Made by a program: the position numbers and the translations under genes. The notes below the pieces were generated by a model that worked only from the letters and a program-made list of their open reading frames with translations, had not been told where the DNA came from and did no database searches. A stretch of DNA of 52,728 nucleotides, taken from DATGLW01 sp035293965 (GTDB lineage Bacteria > Actinomycetota > Acidimicrobiia > Acidimicrobiales > RAAP-2). Shown here one piece after another: positions 22,125 to 30,804 of this stretch (position 1 is the stretch's first letter; every line of letters starts with the position of its first letter). The stretch lies in the NCBI GenBank assembly GCA_035293965.1, contig DATGLW010000061.1:1-52728 (forward strand), in the 5' to 3' direction.

Positions 22125-23803
22125 TGGCGCGTGCCATCGACTTTCCGCCGCCGTTCCGGCCAGGCGACTACGTGGCCGAGCCGACGGACGCGCCCGACGC
22201 CCGTATCGAGGTCGGGGTGCTGGTGGTCGGCGCGGGGCCGGCCGGGCTTGCGTGCGCCATCCGCTTCGGCCAGCTGCTCGAGGAGCACCCCGAGGTCGCC
22301 GAGCGCCTCGGCGACGTGCCCCTGGCGGTGCTCGACAAGGGCAAGCAGCCCGGCTCCCATTTGCTGTCGGGGGTGATCGTGAACCCCCGTTCGCTGCGCA
22401 CGCTGCTCGGCGACAAGGTCCGCGTCGAGGACCTGCCCGGCTACGGCCCGGTACGCAAGGAGTCGGTGTACCTGCTGACCAAAAGGCGGGCCCTTCGGAT
22501 CCCGACGCCCCCGCCGATGCGCAACCACGGCAACGTCATCTCGTCGCTGTCCCAGCTCGGACGCTGGCTGGCCGGGCAGGCCGAGGAGGGTGGCGCCATG
22601 CTGCTGCCCGAGACCGCCGCGCGGTCTCTCCTCGTGACCGACGGCCGGGTGGTCGGCGTGCGCACCGGCGACAAGGGCCTCGGTCCCGACGGCGCGCGGC
22701 GGCCCAACTTCGAGCCGGGCTCGGACATCGTTGCCGCCGTGACCGTGCTCGCCGAGGGGACCCAGGGGCACCTGACCGGCGTGGCCCTCGACCACTTCGG
22801 GCTGCGGCCCGCGGTCCCGCAGGTCTTCGAGCTCGGGGTGAAAGAGGTCTGGCGCGTGGCGCGACCCCTCGACCGGGTCATCCACACCATGGGCTGGCCC
22901 CTGCGCCCGTGGGCCCGGTACCGGGAGTTCGGCGGGTCCTTCGTCTACCCGATGGGCGACGACATGGTGTCGATCGGCATGGTGGTCGGCCTCGACTACC
23001 GCGACGCCGAGCTGTCGGTGCACGACGTGCTCCAGGAGCTCAAGACCCACCCGCTCGTCCGCTCCATCCTCGAGGGTGGCGAGCGTCTCGAGTGGGGGGC
23101 CAAGACGATCCCGAGCGGCGGGTTCCGCTCGCTGCCGGCGCGCCTGCACGCGCCGGGGCTCGTGCTGTGCGGGGACGGTGCGGGCATGGTCAACGTGCCC
23201 ACCCTCAAGGGGGTGCACTACGCGATCGAGTCGGGCCGGCTCGCCGCCGAGGCCGCGTTCGCGTCAGTTGCGAATGGCGCAGATCTCGGCGCTTACGACG
23301 AGGCCGTGCGCTCGAGCTTCATCTGGCGGGACCTGCACGAGGTCCGCGACATGCGCCAGGCGTTCGAGCACGGCTTCTTCCTCGGCGGTGCCCTGGCGAG
23401 CGTCATGACCGTCACCAAGGGCAAGGTCTCCCTCGGCCGGGCGCGCCGGGAGCCCGACGACGCCCAGCCGGTGCTGCGAACGGACCGGGCCTCGCGCTAC
23501 CCCGAGCCCGACGGCGTCCTCACGTTCGACAAGCTCTCGTCGGTGTTCGCCTCGGGGAACCGCTCCCGCGACGACCAGCCGAACCACATCTGCCTGGAGC
23601 GCCGGGTGGCGCCGGACGTGGCGAGGATGTGGGTCCAGCTGTGCCCCGCGCAGGTCTACGCGGTCGGCCCCGAAGCCGGCGACGGCCTGGTGGAAGTGCT
23701 CCTGTCACCCTCGAATTGCGTGCAGTGCGGCGCCATCTCTGCCAAGGGCGGGCGCCTCACGCCCCCCGAGGGGGGCTCGGGCCCCGAGTACACACTCACC
23801 TGA
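22124..23803 (+). CDS. electron transfer flavoprotein-ubiquinone/menaquinone oxidoreductase, atypical cluster site
   Basis: 559 residues. FAD-binding GAGPAG is at 36-41, then GSHLLSGVIVNPRSL, and late in the protein LVLCGDGAGMVNVPTLKGVH plus the membrane-docking and quinone region. It passes electrons from reduced ETF via FAD and a [4Fe-4S] cluster to the quinone pool at the membrane face. The C-terminal cluster domain is recognisable: LCPAQVY, then 24 residues on SNCVQCGAISAKG, then PPEGGSGPEY. In characterised enzymes four cysteines are spaced C-x24-C-x2-C-x2-C. Here the first three are exactly placed but the fourth is Ile. An extra Cys in NHICLE upstream might compensate. It overlaps etfA by 1 bp. 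Confidence 0.92.
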   Translation: MARAIDFPPPFRPGDYVAEPTDAPDARIEVGVLVVGAGPAGLACAIRFGQLLEEHPEVAERLGDVPLAVLDKGKQPGSHLLSGVIVNPRSLRTLLGDKVRVEDLPGYGPVRKESVYLLTKRRALRIPTPPPMRNHGNVISSLSQLGRWLAGQAEEGGAMLLPETAARSLLVTDGRVVGVRTGDKGLGPDGARRPNFEPGSDIVAAVTVLAEGTQGHLTGVALDHFGLRPAVPQVFELGVKEVWRVARPLDRVIHTMGWPLRPWARYREFGGSFVYPMGDDMVSIGMVVGLDYRDAELSVHDVLQELKTHPLVRSILEGGERLEWGAKTIPSGGFRSLPARLHAPGLVLCGDGAGMVNVPTLKGVHYAIESGRLAAEAAFASVANGADLGAYDEAVRSSFIWRDLHEVRDMRQAFEHGFFLGGALASVMTVTKGKVSLGRARREPDDAQPVLRTDRASRYPEPDGVLTFDKLSSVFASGNRSRDDQPNHICLERRVAPDVARMWVQLCPAQVYAVGPEAGDGLVEVLLSPSNCVQCGAISAKGGRLTPPEGGSGPEYTLT

Positions 23804-23874
23804 GCGCGGCCGGCCGGCCCAGGGTGGGCCCGGCCAAGGGTGAGCTGAGCGCGGCCGGCCGGCCCAGGGTGGGC
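23801..23874 (+). repeat. 29-bp direct repeat including the ETF:QO stop codon
   Basis: Two copies (23801-23829 and 23846-23874, offset 45 bp) start TGAGCGCGGCCGGCCGGCCC. The first contains the ETF:QO stop codon. The core GGCCGGCCGGCC is self-complementary, so each copy could fold in RNA; a terminator role is possible but no T-run follows. Confidence 0.85.
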
Positions 23875-23932
23875 TGAGCCTGGTCGCGTCCTGCCTCCGC
23901 CGAGCGCCTTTCCCAGCCGAGGCGGCGGCGTG

Positions 23933-23996
23933 CGGAGCCGTCCGGGGACGGAGCCGTGCGGGGACGGAGCCGTGCGGGGACGGAGCCGTGCGGGGG
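23933..23996 (+). repeat. 16-bp tandem repeat, 4 copies
   Basis: CGGAGCCGTGCGGGGA and close variants at 23933-23948, 23949-23964, 23965-23980 and 23981-23996, in the convergent gap after ETF:QO. No gene lies in this 244-bp gap; the two repeat families fill much of it. Confidence 0.88.
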
Positions 23997-24047
23997 ACCG
24001 AGCCGGGCGTCGGGGGGGACCGAGCCGGGCGCCGCTCGTGAGCGGGA

Positions 24048-25130
24048 TCAGCCCCGCGGCGTCATGTCGAGGTCGGGGGGCGGCTGCTCGGGCACCTTCC
24101 AGCGCAGGAAGCCCTTGTCGTACTTCTCGTGGTAGCCGTTCGCCGAGTCGACCATCTTGGCGAAGGCGGCCTCGAAGCCGTTCCAATCCTCTTCCTCGAT
24201 GCATTGCCGGACACCGGCCACCATTTCACCGATGAAGGACTCGAGGTCCTCGGCGTACTTGGGCCGGAGGATGGCGCCCTTCTCCATGAGGTTCACCGCC
24301 TCGGCCAACTGGAACCGGGCCAGCGGCTTGTTCCGTGCCCTGCCGGCGTAATAGCACTTCCAGATCCGCTCGCCGATGAGCGGCATGATCTCTGCCATTC
24401 CCGGCATCAATTCGCCGAGATCGCTCAGTGAAAAGGAACCCCCCTTGATCTTGATCTCGTGGTCGTGATCCGCTGCGCTCGACATGCCCGGGACCTTACC
24501 ACGGGACCTTTGGGGCCCAGCGGGCCGGCGGCTGCCGGGCGCGCCCGGATGTGCGAGCACCGCGGCGACGATCTCGTCGAGGTTGTCGGCGTAGACCATG
24601 GTCGGGATCCCGTAGCGGCGCGCCTGGGCGCGGTAGTGCTCGCCGATGGCCTGGGCGCCCTGCACGTCGCCGGGCCCGACTGGCCGCCGTGTGTGGCGCT
24701 GGCCGGCGAGGCGCCGCGCGTGCTCGGCGCCGCGTGGTGGCTCGAGGACCACGAAGGGCAGCCCTTCGCCGTGGTAGAGCTCGGGCAGCAGGTGCGTCCC
24801 CTCGACCACGAGCGAGGTGCCCTCGTTTCGGGCGCGCGCCAGGCAGGCCTGCACCGCGGGGAGGAGCCGCTCGGCCTGGGCGCGGACGGTGGCGACCGGG
24901 TCAGGTCCCTCGTAGGTGCGCATGAACAGGCCGGGCTCGGCCCCGGGGCCGACCTCGCTCTGGACCACGGCCCTGATGAAGCCCGTGCCGATCCGGTGGT
25001 CGAGGTCGAGGCGCGCCAGGAGGTGGTTGGCGAGCGTGGTCTTCCCGCACCCGGCAGTGCCGCCCACGAGCACGATGAGCGGCTCGCCGCCCCCCGTGCC
25101 GCCCTCCGCGGGCCTCTCTCCCGCGGGCAT
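24048..25130 (-). CDS. P-loop kinase (2-phosphoglycerate kinase-like) fused to an unknown C-terminal domain
   Basis: 360 residues in one uninterrupted frame. Residues 1-190 form a P-loop kinase: LIVLVGGTAGCGKTTLANHL (Walker A lysine K30), TGFIRAVVQSE, and SLVVEGTHLLPELYHGEGLP, a pattern shared with 2-phosphoglycerate kinases and zeta-like kinases. From Met216 (MSSAADHDHEIKIKGG) a conserved-looking, unrecognised 145-residue helical domain follows, with WKCYYAGRARNKPLARFQLA and EEDWNGFEAAFAKMVDSANG. TAAGGT lies about 8 bp before that ATG (24485), so the domain could also be made separately by internal initiation. The gene starts 4 bp after the acyl-CoA dehydrogenase stop. Substrate and role are unknown. 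Confidence 0.7.
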   Translation of the reverse strand: MPAGERPAEGGTGGGEPLIVLVGGTAGCGKTTLANHLLARLDLDHRIGTGFIRAVVQSEVGPGAEPGLFMRTYEGPDPVATVRAQAERLLPAVQACLARARNEGTSLVVEGTHLLPELYHGEGLPFVVLEPPRGAEHARRLAGQRHTRRPVGPGDVQGAQAIGEHYRAQARRYGIPTMVYADNLDEIVAAVLAHPGAPGSRRPAGPQRSRGKVPGMSSAADHDHEIKIKGGSFSLSDLGELMPGMAEIMPLIGERIWKCYYAGRARNKPLARFQLAEAVNLMEKGAILRPKYAEDLESFIGEMVAGVRQCIEEEDWNGFEAAFAKMVDSANGYHEKYDKGFLRWKVPEQPPPDLDMTPRG

Positions 25131-25134
25131 TCGC

Positions 25135-26331
25135 CTACAGGGTGAAACCGGCCAGGGGCCGGCCCTCTTCGAAGCGCCGCACGAGCTGCTGCGCGATGAC
25201 GTTGCGCTGGATCTCGTTGGTGCCCTCGCCCACGATCATGAGCGGCGCGTCGCGGTAGTAGCGCTCGAGGGGGTACTCGGTCGAGTAGCCGTTGCCGCCG
25301 TGGACCCGGATGGCATCGAGAGTGACCGCGGCTGCCACCTCCGACGCGAACAGCTTGGCCATGCCTGCTTCGAGGTCCGACCGCCTCCCCTCGTCGAAGC
25401 AGCGGGCCGCGTGGAGGTTGAGCAGGCGCGCCGCGGCGATCCGCGTTGCCATGTCGGCGAGGTAGTTGCCGATCGACTGGTGCTGCCAGATGGGACGGCC
25501 GAAGGTGTGGCGTTCCTGGGCGTAGGCGAGGGCGTCGTGGAAGGCGGCCCGGGCCACGCCGATGGAGCGGGCTGCCACCTGGACCCGTCCGAGCTCGAGG
25601 CCGGCCATCATCTGGGAGAAGCCGCGCCCCTCCTCGCCGCCGAGCACGGCCGAGGCCGGAACCCGGCACCCCTCGAAGACGACCTCGCAGCTCTCCACGC
25701 CGCGGTATCCCATCTTGGGAAGGTCGCGCGACACGACCACGCCGTCGTTCTTCTCGACGAGCAGGATGCTGATGCCGCGGTGCGCGGGCGCGGCGGCGGG
25801 ATCGGTCTTGCAGAGCAGCGCGATCAGCTCCGAGCGGCGCGCGTTGCTGATCCACATCTTGGTGCCGTCGACCACCCAGCTGTCGCCGTCGCGCACGGCC
25901 CGTGTCCGTATCGCCTGGAGGTCCGAGCCGCCGTCGGGCTCGGTCAGCGCCATGGTCGCCCGCAGCTGGCCGGTCGCCATGCGCGGGAGGTAGGCCTGGC
26001 GCTGCTCGTCGGTGCCGAACCTGGCGATCAGGTACGAGACGACCGAATGGCCGCCGAACGCGCCGGCAAGGCTCATCCAGCCCCTGGCCAGCTCCTCGGT
26101 CACGAGGGCGAAGCAGGGGGTGGACACCTTGAGCTCCCCGTAGGGCGGGGGGACGGCCAGGCCGAACACGCCGAGCTCCTTCATGGCCTCGATGAGGTGC
26201 TCGGGATAGGTGTTCTCACGCTCGAGCGCCATGGCCACCGGTCGCACCTGCTCGTCGACGAAGGACGCCGCGACGGCGACGATGTCCTCCTCGCCGGGGG
26301 CCAGGCCGGCCGCCAGGTGTCGGTCCTCCAT
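25135..26331 (-). CDS. acyl-CoA dehydrogenase, single-chain type
   Basis: 398 residues from ATG 26331 (MEDRHLAAGL); an in-frame GTG at 26400 would add 23 residues of low-complexity sequence that do not look like the fold. Motifs include ALTEPDGGSDLQAIRTRAVR, VVDGTKMWISNARRSELIAL, ERHTFGRPIWQHQSIGNYLA, RVHGGNGYSTEYPLERYYRD and MIVGEGTNEIQRNVIAQQLV, where the Glu of EGTNEIQRN is the usual catalytic base. This classic short-/medium-chain pattern contrasts with the split pair at 12651-15070. The P-loop kinase follows 4 bp downstream. Confidence 0.93.
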   Translation of the reverse strand: MEDRHLAAGLAPGEEDIVAVAASFVDEQVRPVAMALERENTYPEHLIEAMKELGVFGLAVPPPYGELKVSTPCFALVTEELARGWMSLAGAFGGHSVVSYLIARFGTDEQRQAYLPRMATGQLRATMALTEPDGGSDLQAIRTRAVRDGDSWVVDGTKMWISNARRSELIALLCKTDPAAAPAHRGISILLVEKNDGVVVSRDLPKMGYRGVESCEVVFEGCRVPASAVLGGEEGRGFSQMMAGLELGRVQVAARSIGVARAAFHDALAYAQERHTFGRPIWQHQSIGNYLADMATRIAAARLLNLHAARCFDEGRRSDLEAGMAKLFASEVAAAVTLDAIRVHGGNGYSTEYPLERYYRDAPLMIVGEGTNEIQRNVIAQQLVRRFEEGRPLAGFTL

Positions 26332-26505
26332 GCCGTGCGCCTCCGCTCGGTCTGCCGGCTCGGTCCGGTCGCCCCATCCGCCGGCTCGCTCCGGCGACAC
26401 GGGACGCCGCCGGCTCGCTCCTCGCGCACGGGACCTGCCGGCAGGCCCAGTCTACGGTGCTCCTCCCGGCGGGACCCTCCGGGAGGGAGCGGCAGGGCGG
26501 CCCGC

Positions 26506-27786
26506 TCAGCTCAGCGGCCGGGAGCGGAAGAACTTGCTCAGTGTGTCGGCCTGCTGCTGGTACGACGAGCCGATGCGGGGCCCGTAGAGCATCTCGGGTT
26601 CTTCGAGCATGCGCTCGAAGGTCAGCTTGCACACCGGTTGGCCGTGCTCGATCATGAACGGCACGTCGTGTGCCCGGACCTCGAGGGCGGCCTTCGACCC
26701 GTGGAACGAGCCGCTCGGGTCGTAGCCGAAGCCCGGGTCGAAGAAGCCGGCGTAGTGCGTGCGCAGCTCGCCGCTCGTCGGGTCGTAGGCCGTCATCTCC
26801 GCCGCCAGCGTCGAGGGCACGCTGACCGCCTCGTCCGACATGAGCAGGTAGAAGCGATTGGGGGACAGGATGATGCGCTCACCCTCGTCGCGGCGCACCG
26901 GGTCCCAGAACACCTCGGCGTCGACCGGTCCGGCCTGGACGAGGTCGAGGAGCGGCGCGTTGTCGCGCGCCGAGTACCCGACCCGCCCGTCGCGGTCGCC
27001 GCGCAGGTCGAGGCGCAGGAAGAGCCCGTCGGAGAGCATGAGCTCCTCGGGTGCCAGCGGCACGCCGCCACGCCAGAGCAGGGGCTCGCGGCCATGGGTG
27101 TCGAGGATGTCGGCGTCGGACAGGGTGGGCCGGCCCATCGAGAGGCGCAGCTGGTTGAGCGACAGGTCCTCGCGGACCCGGATGGCGAACGACAGCGGTA
27201 CCACTTCGAGGTAGAGGGCGCCGGTGTACCCGTTGGCGATCTCGTCGAAGCGATCGCTGCGATCGGTGATGACCCTGGTGAAGACGTCGATTCGTCCGGT
27301 CGAGCTCTTCGGGTTGGCCTTCCCCCGCAGGCCCTCGGGCAGGGCCAGGTGCTCTTTCAGCTCGATCAGGTAGGGACGGCCCGCCTCGAGCATCGCCCCG
27401 CCGCGCCGCAGGTCGATCTCGTCGAGCGTGAAGTCCTTGAGCTTGGCCTCGACCGTCTCCTTGCCCGGCAGGAAGCTGCAGCGGATCCGGAACGCCCGCT
27501 CGCCGAGCCGCAGGTCCAGGCTGGCCGGCTGGATGTTCTCCTCGGGCACCTTGAAGCGGCCGGCGTCCACGTAGCCTGCCCGGACCGCCTTCTCCAGCAG
27601 CTGGCAGGGGAGGACCCCGACGCTTCCGGCCGGCAGGCCGAGGGAGCGAGCTGCCCGGCCCGGCTCGCGAGCGGCGCCACCGGGCCGATCGTGCCCGGTG
27701 GGAGCGTGCGAGGTGCCGGTGTGCGCCCCGGACGGCGGACCGGGACGCACCCGCGGCGCCGCACCCTGGCTCCGTTCGTGCGCCAC
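26506..27786 (-). CDS. 2'-deoxycytidine 5'-triphosphate deaminase (long dCTP deaminase family)
   Basis: The conserved core begins at VLPCQLLEKAVRAGYVDAGR and runs about 370 residues, the length of the duplicated-fold dCTP deaminase family found mainly in alphaproteobacteria. It deaminates dCTP to dUTP for thymidylate synthesis. Landmarks are IQPASLDLRLGERAFRIRCS, LRGKANPKSSTGRIDVFTRV, FRSRPL at the end, and AGFFDPGFGYDPSGS with HGQPVCKLTFERM. The start is uncertain: GTG 27786 has GAGGGG upstream, while an ATG at 27870, beside the palindrome GGGATATCCC (27872-27881), gives an even longer Pro/Gly/Arg-rich leader without homology. Confidence 0.82.
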   Translation of the reverse strand: MAHERSQGAAPRVRPGPPSGAHTGTSHAPTGHDRPGGAAREPGRAARSLGLPAGSVGVLPCQLLEKAVRAGYVDAGRFKVPEENIQPASLDLRLGERAFRIRCSFLPGKETVEAKLKDFTLDEIDLRRGGAMLEAGRPYLIELKEHLALPEGLRGKANPKSSTGRIDVFTRVITDRSDRFDEIANGYTGALYLEVVPLSFAIRVREDLSLNQLRLSMGRPTLSDADILDTHGREPLLWRGGVPLAPEELMLSDGLFLRLDLRGDRDGRVGYSARDNAPLLDLVQAGPVDAEVFWDPVRRDEGERIILSPNRFYLLMSDEAVSVPSTLAAEMTAYDPTSGELRTHYAGFFDPGFGYDPSGSFHGSKAALEVRAHDVPFMIEHGQPVCKLTFERMLEEPEMLYGPRIGSSYQQQADTLSKFFRSRPLS

Positions 27787-27961
27787 CGCTGCCGGCCCCT
27801 CGTCTGGTGTCCCGCCAGCCACTACGTCAGCCAACCACACGGCTGCTGTTGGCAGACAGGGGCACGACATGGGGATATCCCGCCGGTCCTTGTGGAGGAG
27901 CTGTGGGCGGAGCTGGGCGCGCGCCGTGCCCTGCAGGAGCCCGCCCCGTGCCGCACCGGGT

Positions 27962-29011
27962 TCAACCTGCCGCCACGCCGGCACGAGCGGTCATCGTGAC
28001 CTGGCCGTCTGCTCCCACGGCGGCAAGCTCGACGCCTGCCCCGCCGTCGGACCAGCGCCCGAGCAACGTGAGCGGCGGGCCCGAGAACGCCGGCCGCCGC
28101 GCTCGGGCGTGGAGCCAGGTCAGGCGCGCCGGCACGTGGCGCCGGCACAGCTCGGCCAGGGCCACGGCCTGCAGCGGGCCATGCACGACGAGGTCCGGGT
28201 ACCCCTCGACCCCTCGCGCGTAGTCGCGGTCGTAGTGGATCCGGTGGGCGTTGTAGGTGAGGGCAGAGAATCGGAACAGCAGGACCGGGTCGGTGGGGAG
28301 CTCGTGGCGCCAGGCCCACGGCGGGCCGGGCGGCTCCGGGGCGTCTTCGCCAGCCGGTCGCCCGGTGCCGGCGCCCTCGGGGGGAGCGCTGCCGACGAGG
28401 CGGTGCGGCGGCTCGGTGAGCGGGAGGCGGAAGACCAGGTCCTGCACCTCGACGATGGCGGGCTCGGCGCCGGCTTCGAGCGCGTAGCGGTGGGTGACCT
28501 CGACGAAGGTCAGCGGGCCGCTCCGGCCGGCCTTGTGCGTCACCGAGGTCACGATGCTGCGCCGGTGGAGCGCGGCGCCCACGGGCACGGGCTCGATGAG
28601 CTCGCAGCGCACGCCGGCGAACATCCGCCGGGCGGGCGCCAGCGGCGGCAGGAAGGTCCCGGGCCTCGGGTGGCCGTCGGGGCCGAGGTCACGCTGCGCC
28701 GCCACCGGCAGGAAGGCAAGCCAGTGCCAGAGAGGTGGCAGCGGCGAGCCGGCAAGCGGGGGAGGGCCGCTCGCGTCGAGGAGGCCGTGGAGTGCGGCCG
28801 CGGCTGCCGGGGTCACCACGTCGGACCGCTCTTCGGCGCTCGGCTGCCAGTCGCCGAGCCGGGTGTCGGCACCGGCAGCGGGCGGGGGCGCCGGAGGCGG
28901 GCTGTCGGACAGGGACGGCATGGGCGGGCTGCCAGCAAGCATGGCAGGCGCATCGAGGCTCGCACCAGCCTGCTGGGCCCGCACCACGCCCCGAACGCGC
29001 TCGCGCGCCAC
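27962..29011 (-). CDS. MaoC-like/hotdog acyl-CoA hydratase (HTD2/3-methylfumaryl-CoA hydratase type)
   Basis: 349 residues from GTG 29011, supported by GGAAGGAG 9 bp upstream. The first 50 residues are Pro/Ala-rich, and a shorter start at ATG 28921 is possible. The N-terminal hotdog half has RRMFAGVRCELIEPVPVGAA and TFVEVTHRY. The C-terminal half has FRFSALTYNAHRIHYDRDYA followed by GYPDLVVHGPLQA, the hydratase motif with catalytic His and Asn. Relatives hydrate mesaconyl- or 3-methylfumaryl-CoA or act in type II fatty-acid metabolism. Metabolic role here is open. The dCTP deaminase follows on the same strand. Confidence 0.8.
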   Translation of the reverse strand: MARERVRGVVRAQQAGASLDAPAMLAGSPPMPSLSDSPPPAPPPAAGADTRLGDWQPSAEERSDVVTPAAAAALHGLLDASGPPPLAGSPLPPLWHWLAFLPVAAQRDLGPDGHPRPGTFLPPLAPARRMFAGVRCELIEPVPVGAALHRRSIVTSVTHKAGRSGPLTFVEVTHRYALEAGAEPAIVEVQDLVFRLPLTEPPHRLVGSAPPEGAGTGRPAGEDAPEPPGPPWAWRHELPTDPVLLFRFSALTYNAHRIHYDRDYARGVEGYPDLVVHGPLQAVALAELCRRHVPARLTWLHARARRPAFSGPPLTLLGRWSDGGAGVELAAVGADGQVTMTARAGVAAG

Positions 29012-29035
29012 GCCCCTGAGCTCCTTCCCTGGCGT

Positions 29036-29656
29036 CTACCGGCCTGACGCGGGCGCGCCGTTCTCACGCTGGTGGGCGGTGTCCTCCTCGCCGTAGATGA
29101 GGTACCCGTCCGCAGCGGCCTGCACGCCCTCGGTCAGCCGGTGCGGTGCCAGGCGGCCGTCGTGGCCGAGGTGGTACACCTCGGCGCCGCCGAGGAGCGT
29201 GGCCGCGTCGGCGATGAGGCGCCGGTGGCAGCGCCACCACAGGGTCTCCGCGCACATGACGGCGACGGTCCGCCGCGACGCCTCGTCGAGGACGCCACCC
29301 AGGGCCGCTCGGAACCGGTCGGTCCCCATGTAGTCGGCGTACCCGCGGAAGGAGGGGTGGCGGAGACCGACGTTGGGAGAGCCCGGCGCGGGGCGCCGGA
29401 ACCCCCCGAGATCGCGCTCCCACCGGTACTCGATGCCCGCCGCCGGCACCCACACCTCGAGCTCGGCCCGGTTGAACTGCGGGAAGCGGCGACTGCCGGG
29501 TGCGCTGCGGACGTCGACGAGGAGATCGATGCCTGCGTCGGCGAGGAGGCGGGCGAATGCCTCCTGTGGCACCGTGCCGTGACCCACGGTCACGAGACGT
29601 GCGTGCGGGGCCACCCGCACTACGGTACGGCCGAACCGGCGCGACGCGTCGCGCAT
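29036..29656 (-). CDS. DUF488 family protein
   Basis: 206 residues from ATG 29656. The pattern LVTVGHGTVPQEAFARLLAD, DLLVDVRSAPGSRRFPQFNR, YADYMGTDRF and VAVMCAETLWWRCHRRLIAD is diagnostic of DUF488, with the conserved Cys-Ala-Glu and Cys-His-Arg residues. The biochemical role is not established. It lies 115 bp from the divergent DNA glycosylase and 24 bp upstream of the MaoC-like gene on the same strand. Confidence 0.87.
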   Translation of the reverse strand: MRDASRRFGRTVVRVAPHARLVTVGHGTVPQEAFARLLADAGIDLLVDVRSAPGSRRFPQFNRAELEVWVPAAGIEYRWERDLGGFRRPAPGSPNVGLRHPSFRGYADYMGTDRFRAALGGVLDEASRRTVAVMCAETLWWRCHRRLIADAATLLGGAEVYHLGHDGRLAPHRLTEGVQAAADGYLIYGEEDTAHQRENGAPASGR

Positions 29657-29771
29657 GGCTGGCGTGCACGAGCCGGCCGGTGATTCACGAGCCGGCAGGC
29701 GGCCCCGGGCCCCGTCGCCCGGACCGAGGGGCCGGCTCGTACCAGGTCGTCGTCGCCTGCACGGAGGGACC

Positions 29772-30698
29772 GTGGTTCGCTCGTTCGAGATCGAGGTGGC
29801 GGCTCCGTTCCGCCTGGACCTGACCGTCTGGGCGCTGCGGCGCCGCCCGCACAACGAGGTCGACAGCTGGGACGGGTCCTGGTACCGCCGCACGCTGGAC
29901 CTTGCCGGTCATCCGACGGAGCTGGCCGTCCGCCAGCCGCAGTCGAGGGTGCCGCTGCTGGTCGTCGAGCTGCGGCGCCAGGGCCGGGTCGGGGCTGGGG
30001 CCGCCGACGTGGCGGGCCACGTGCTCGAGGGGATGCTCGGGCTCAGGGTGGACCTGGCGCCCTTCTACCGGATGGCAGAGGCCGACCAGCGGCTGCGCCC
30101 GCTGGTCCGGCGCTTCGAGGGGATGCGGCCCCCCAGGTTCCCGACGGTGTTCGAGGCGTTGGTGAACGCCGTGGCCTGCCAGCAGCTGTCGCTCGCCGTC
30201 GGGATCCATCTGCTCAACCGCCTGGCTCGCTCCTGCGGCGTCCCGCCGGCGCTCGACGGCAGTCCGCCGGGCTTCGCGACGCCAGAGAGGCTCGGGCGCT
30301 CGGAGGTCGACCTCCTTCGCCCGCTCGGGTTCAGCGCGGCCAAGGCTCGGGCGCTGGTCGGGCTCGCCAGCAGGGTGGCGGGCGGCGACCTCGACCTCGA
30401 GGCGCTGCGCCTCGCCGACGACGACCGGGCGAGGGCGGTGCTGCTCTCGATCCCGGGGATCGGTCGCTGGAGCGCCGAGTACACGATGCTGCGCGGCCTC
30501 GGGCGCCTCGAGGTCCTGCCCGGCGACGACGTGGGTGCCCGCAACAACCTCCGGCGCCGCTTCGGGCTGCCCGCATCCGGCGGCTACGACGAAGTGGCAG
30601 AGCTGTCGCGTACCTGGTCCCCCTTCGGCGGGCTCGTCTACTTCCACCTGCTGCTCGACGCCCTGGCGTCGGCCGGGCACGTGGCGGTCCCTGCCTGA
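29772..30698 (+). CDS. DNA-3-methyladenine glycosylase II-like (AlkA/HhH-GPD)
   Basis: 308 residues from GTG 29772, with GGAGGGAC just upstream. The N-terminal domain (FRLDLTVWALRRRPHNEVDS) resembles the AlkA N-domain. The HhH-GPD core follows: FPTVFEALVNAVACQQLSLA, LLRPLGFSAAKARALVGLAS, the helix-hairpin-helix LLSIPGIGRWSAEYTML and the catalytic Asp region LPGDDVGARNNLRRRFG. It excises alkylated or deaminated bases in base-excision repair. No Ada or other adaptive-response gene is adjacent; the divergent neighbour is a DUF488 gene. Confidence 0.88.
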   Translation: MVRSFEIEVAAPFRLDLTVWALRRRPHNEVDSWDGSWYRRTLDLAGHPTELAVRQPQSRVPLLVVELRRQGRVGAGAADVAGHVLEGMLGLRVDLAPFYRMAEADQRLRPLVRRFEGMRPPRFPTVFEALVNAVACQQLSLAVGIHLLNRLARSCGVPPALDGSPPGFATPERLGRSEVDLLRPLGFSAAKARALVGLASRVAGGDLDLEALRLADDDRARAVLLSIPGIGRWSAEYTMLRGLGRLEVLPGDDVGARNNLRRRFGLPASGGYDEVAELSRTWSPFGGLVYFHLLLDALASAGHVAVPA

Positions 30699-30804
30699 GG
30701 AGCACGCCCGTGCTGCCCCGCCCCTCGGCGGCCCGGGGCGCGTGCCTGGGTCCCGCCGGCTCGGGGGCGCCGCTTCCGGCTCGCTCCGCACGGTGCCCAG
30801 GTAA

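Noticed and set aside
23801..23874. Insertion-sequence ends or target-site duplication
   Set aside because: The 29-bp copies are direct, only 45 bp apart and flank no transposase; they include the ETF:QO stop codon.
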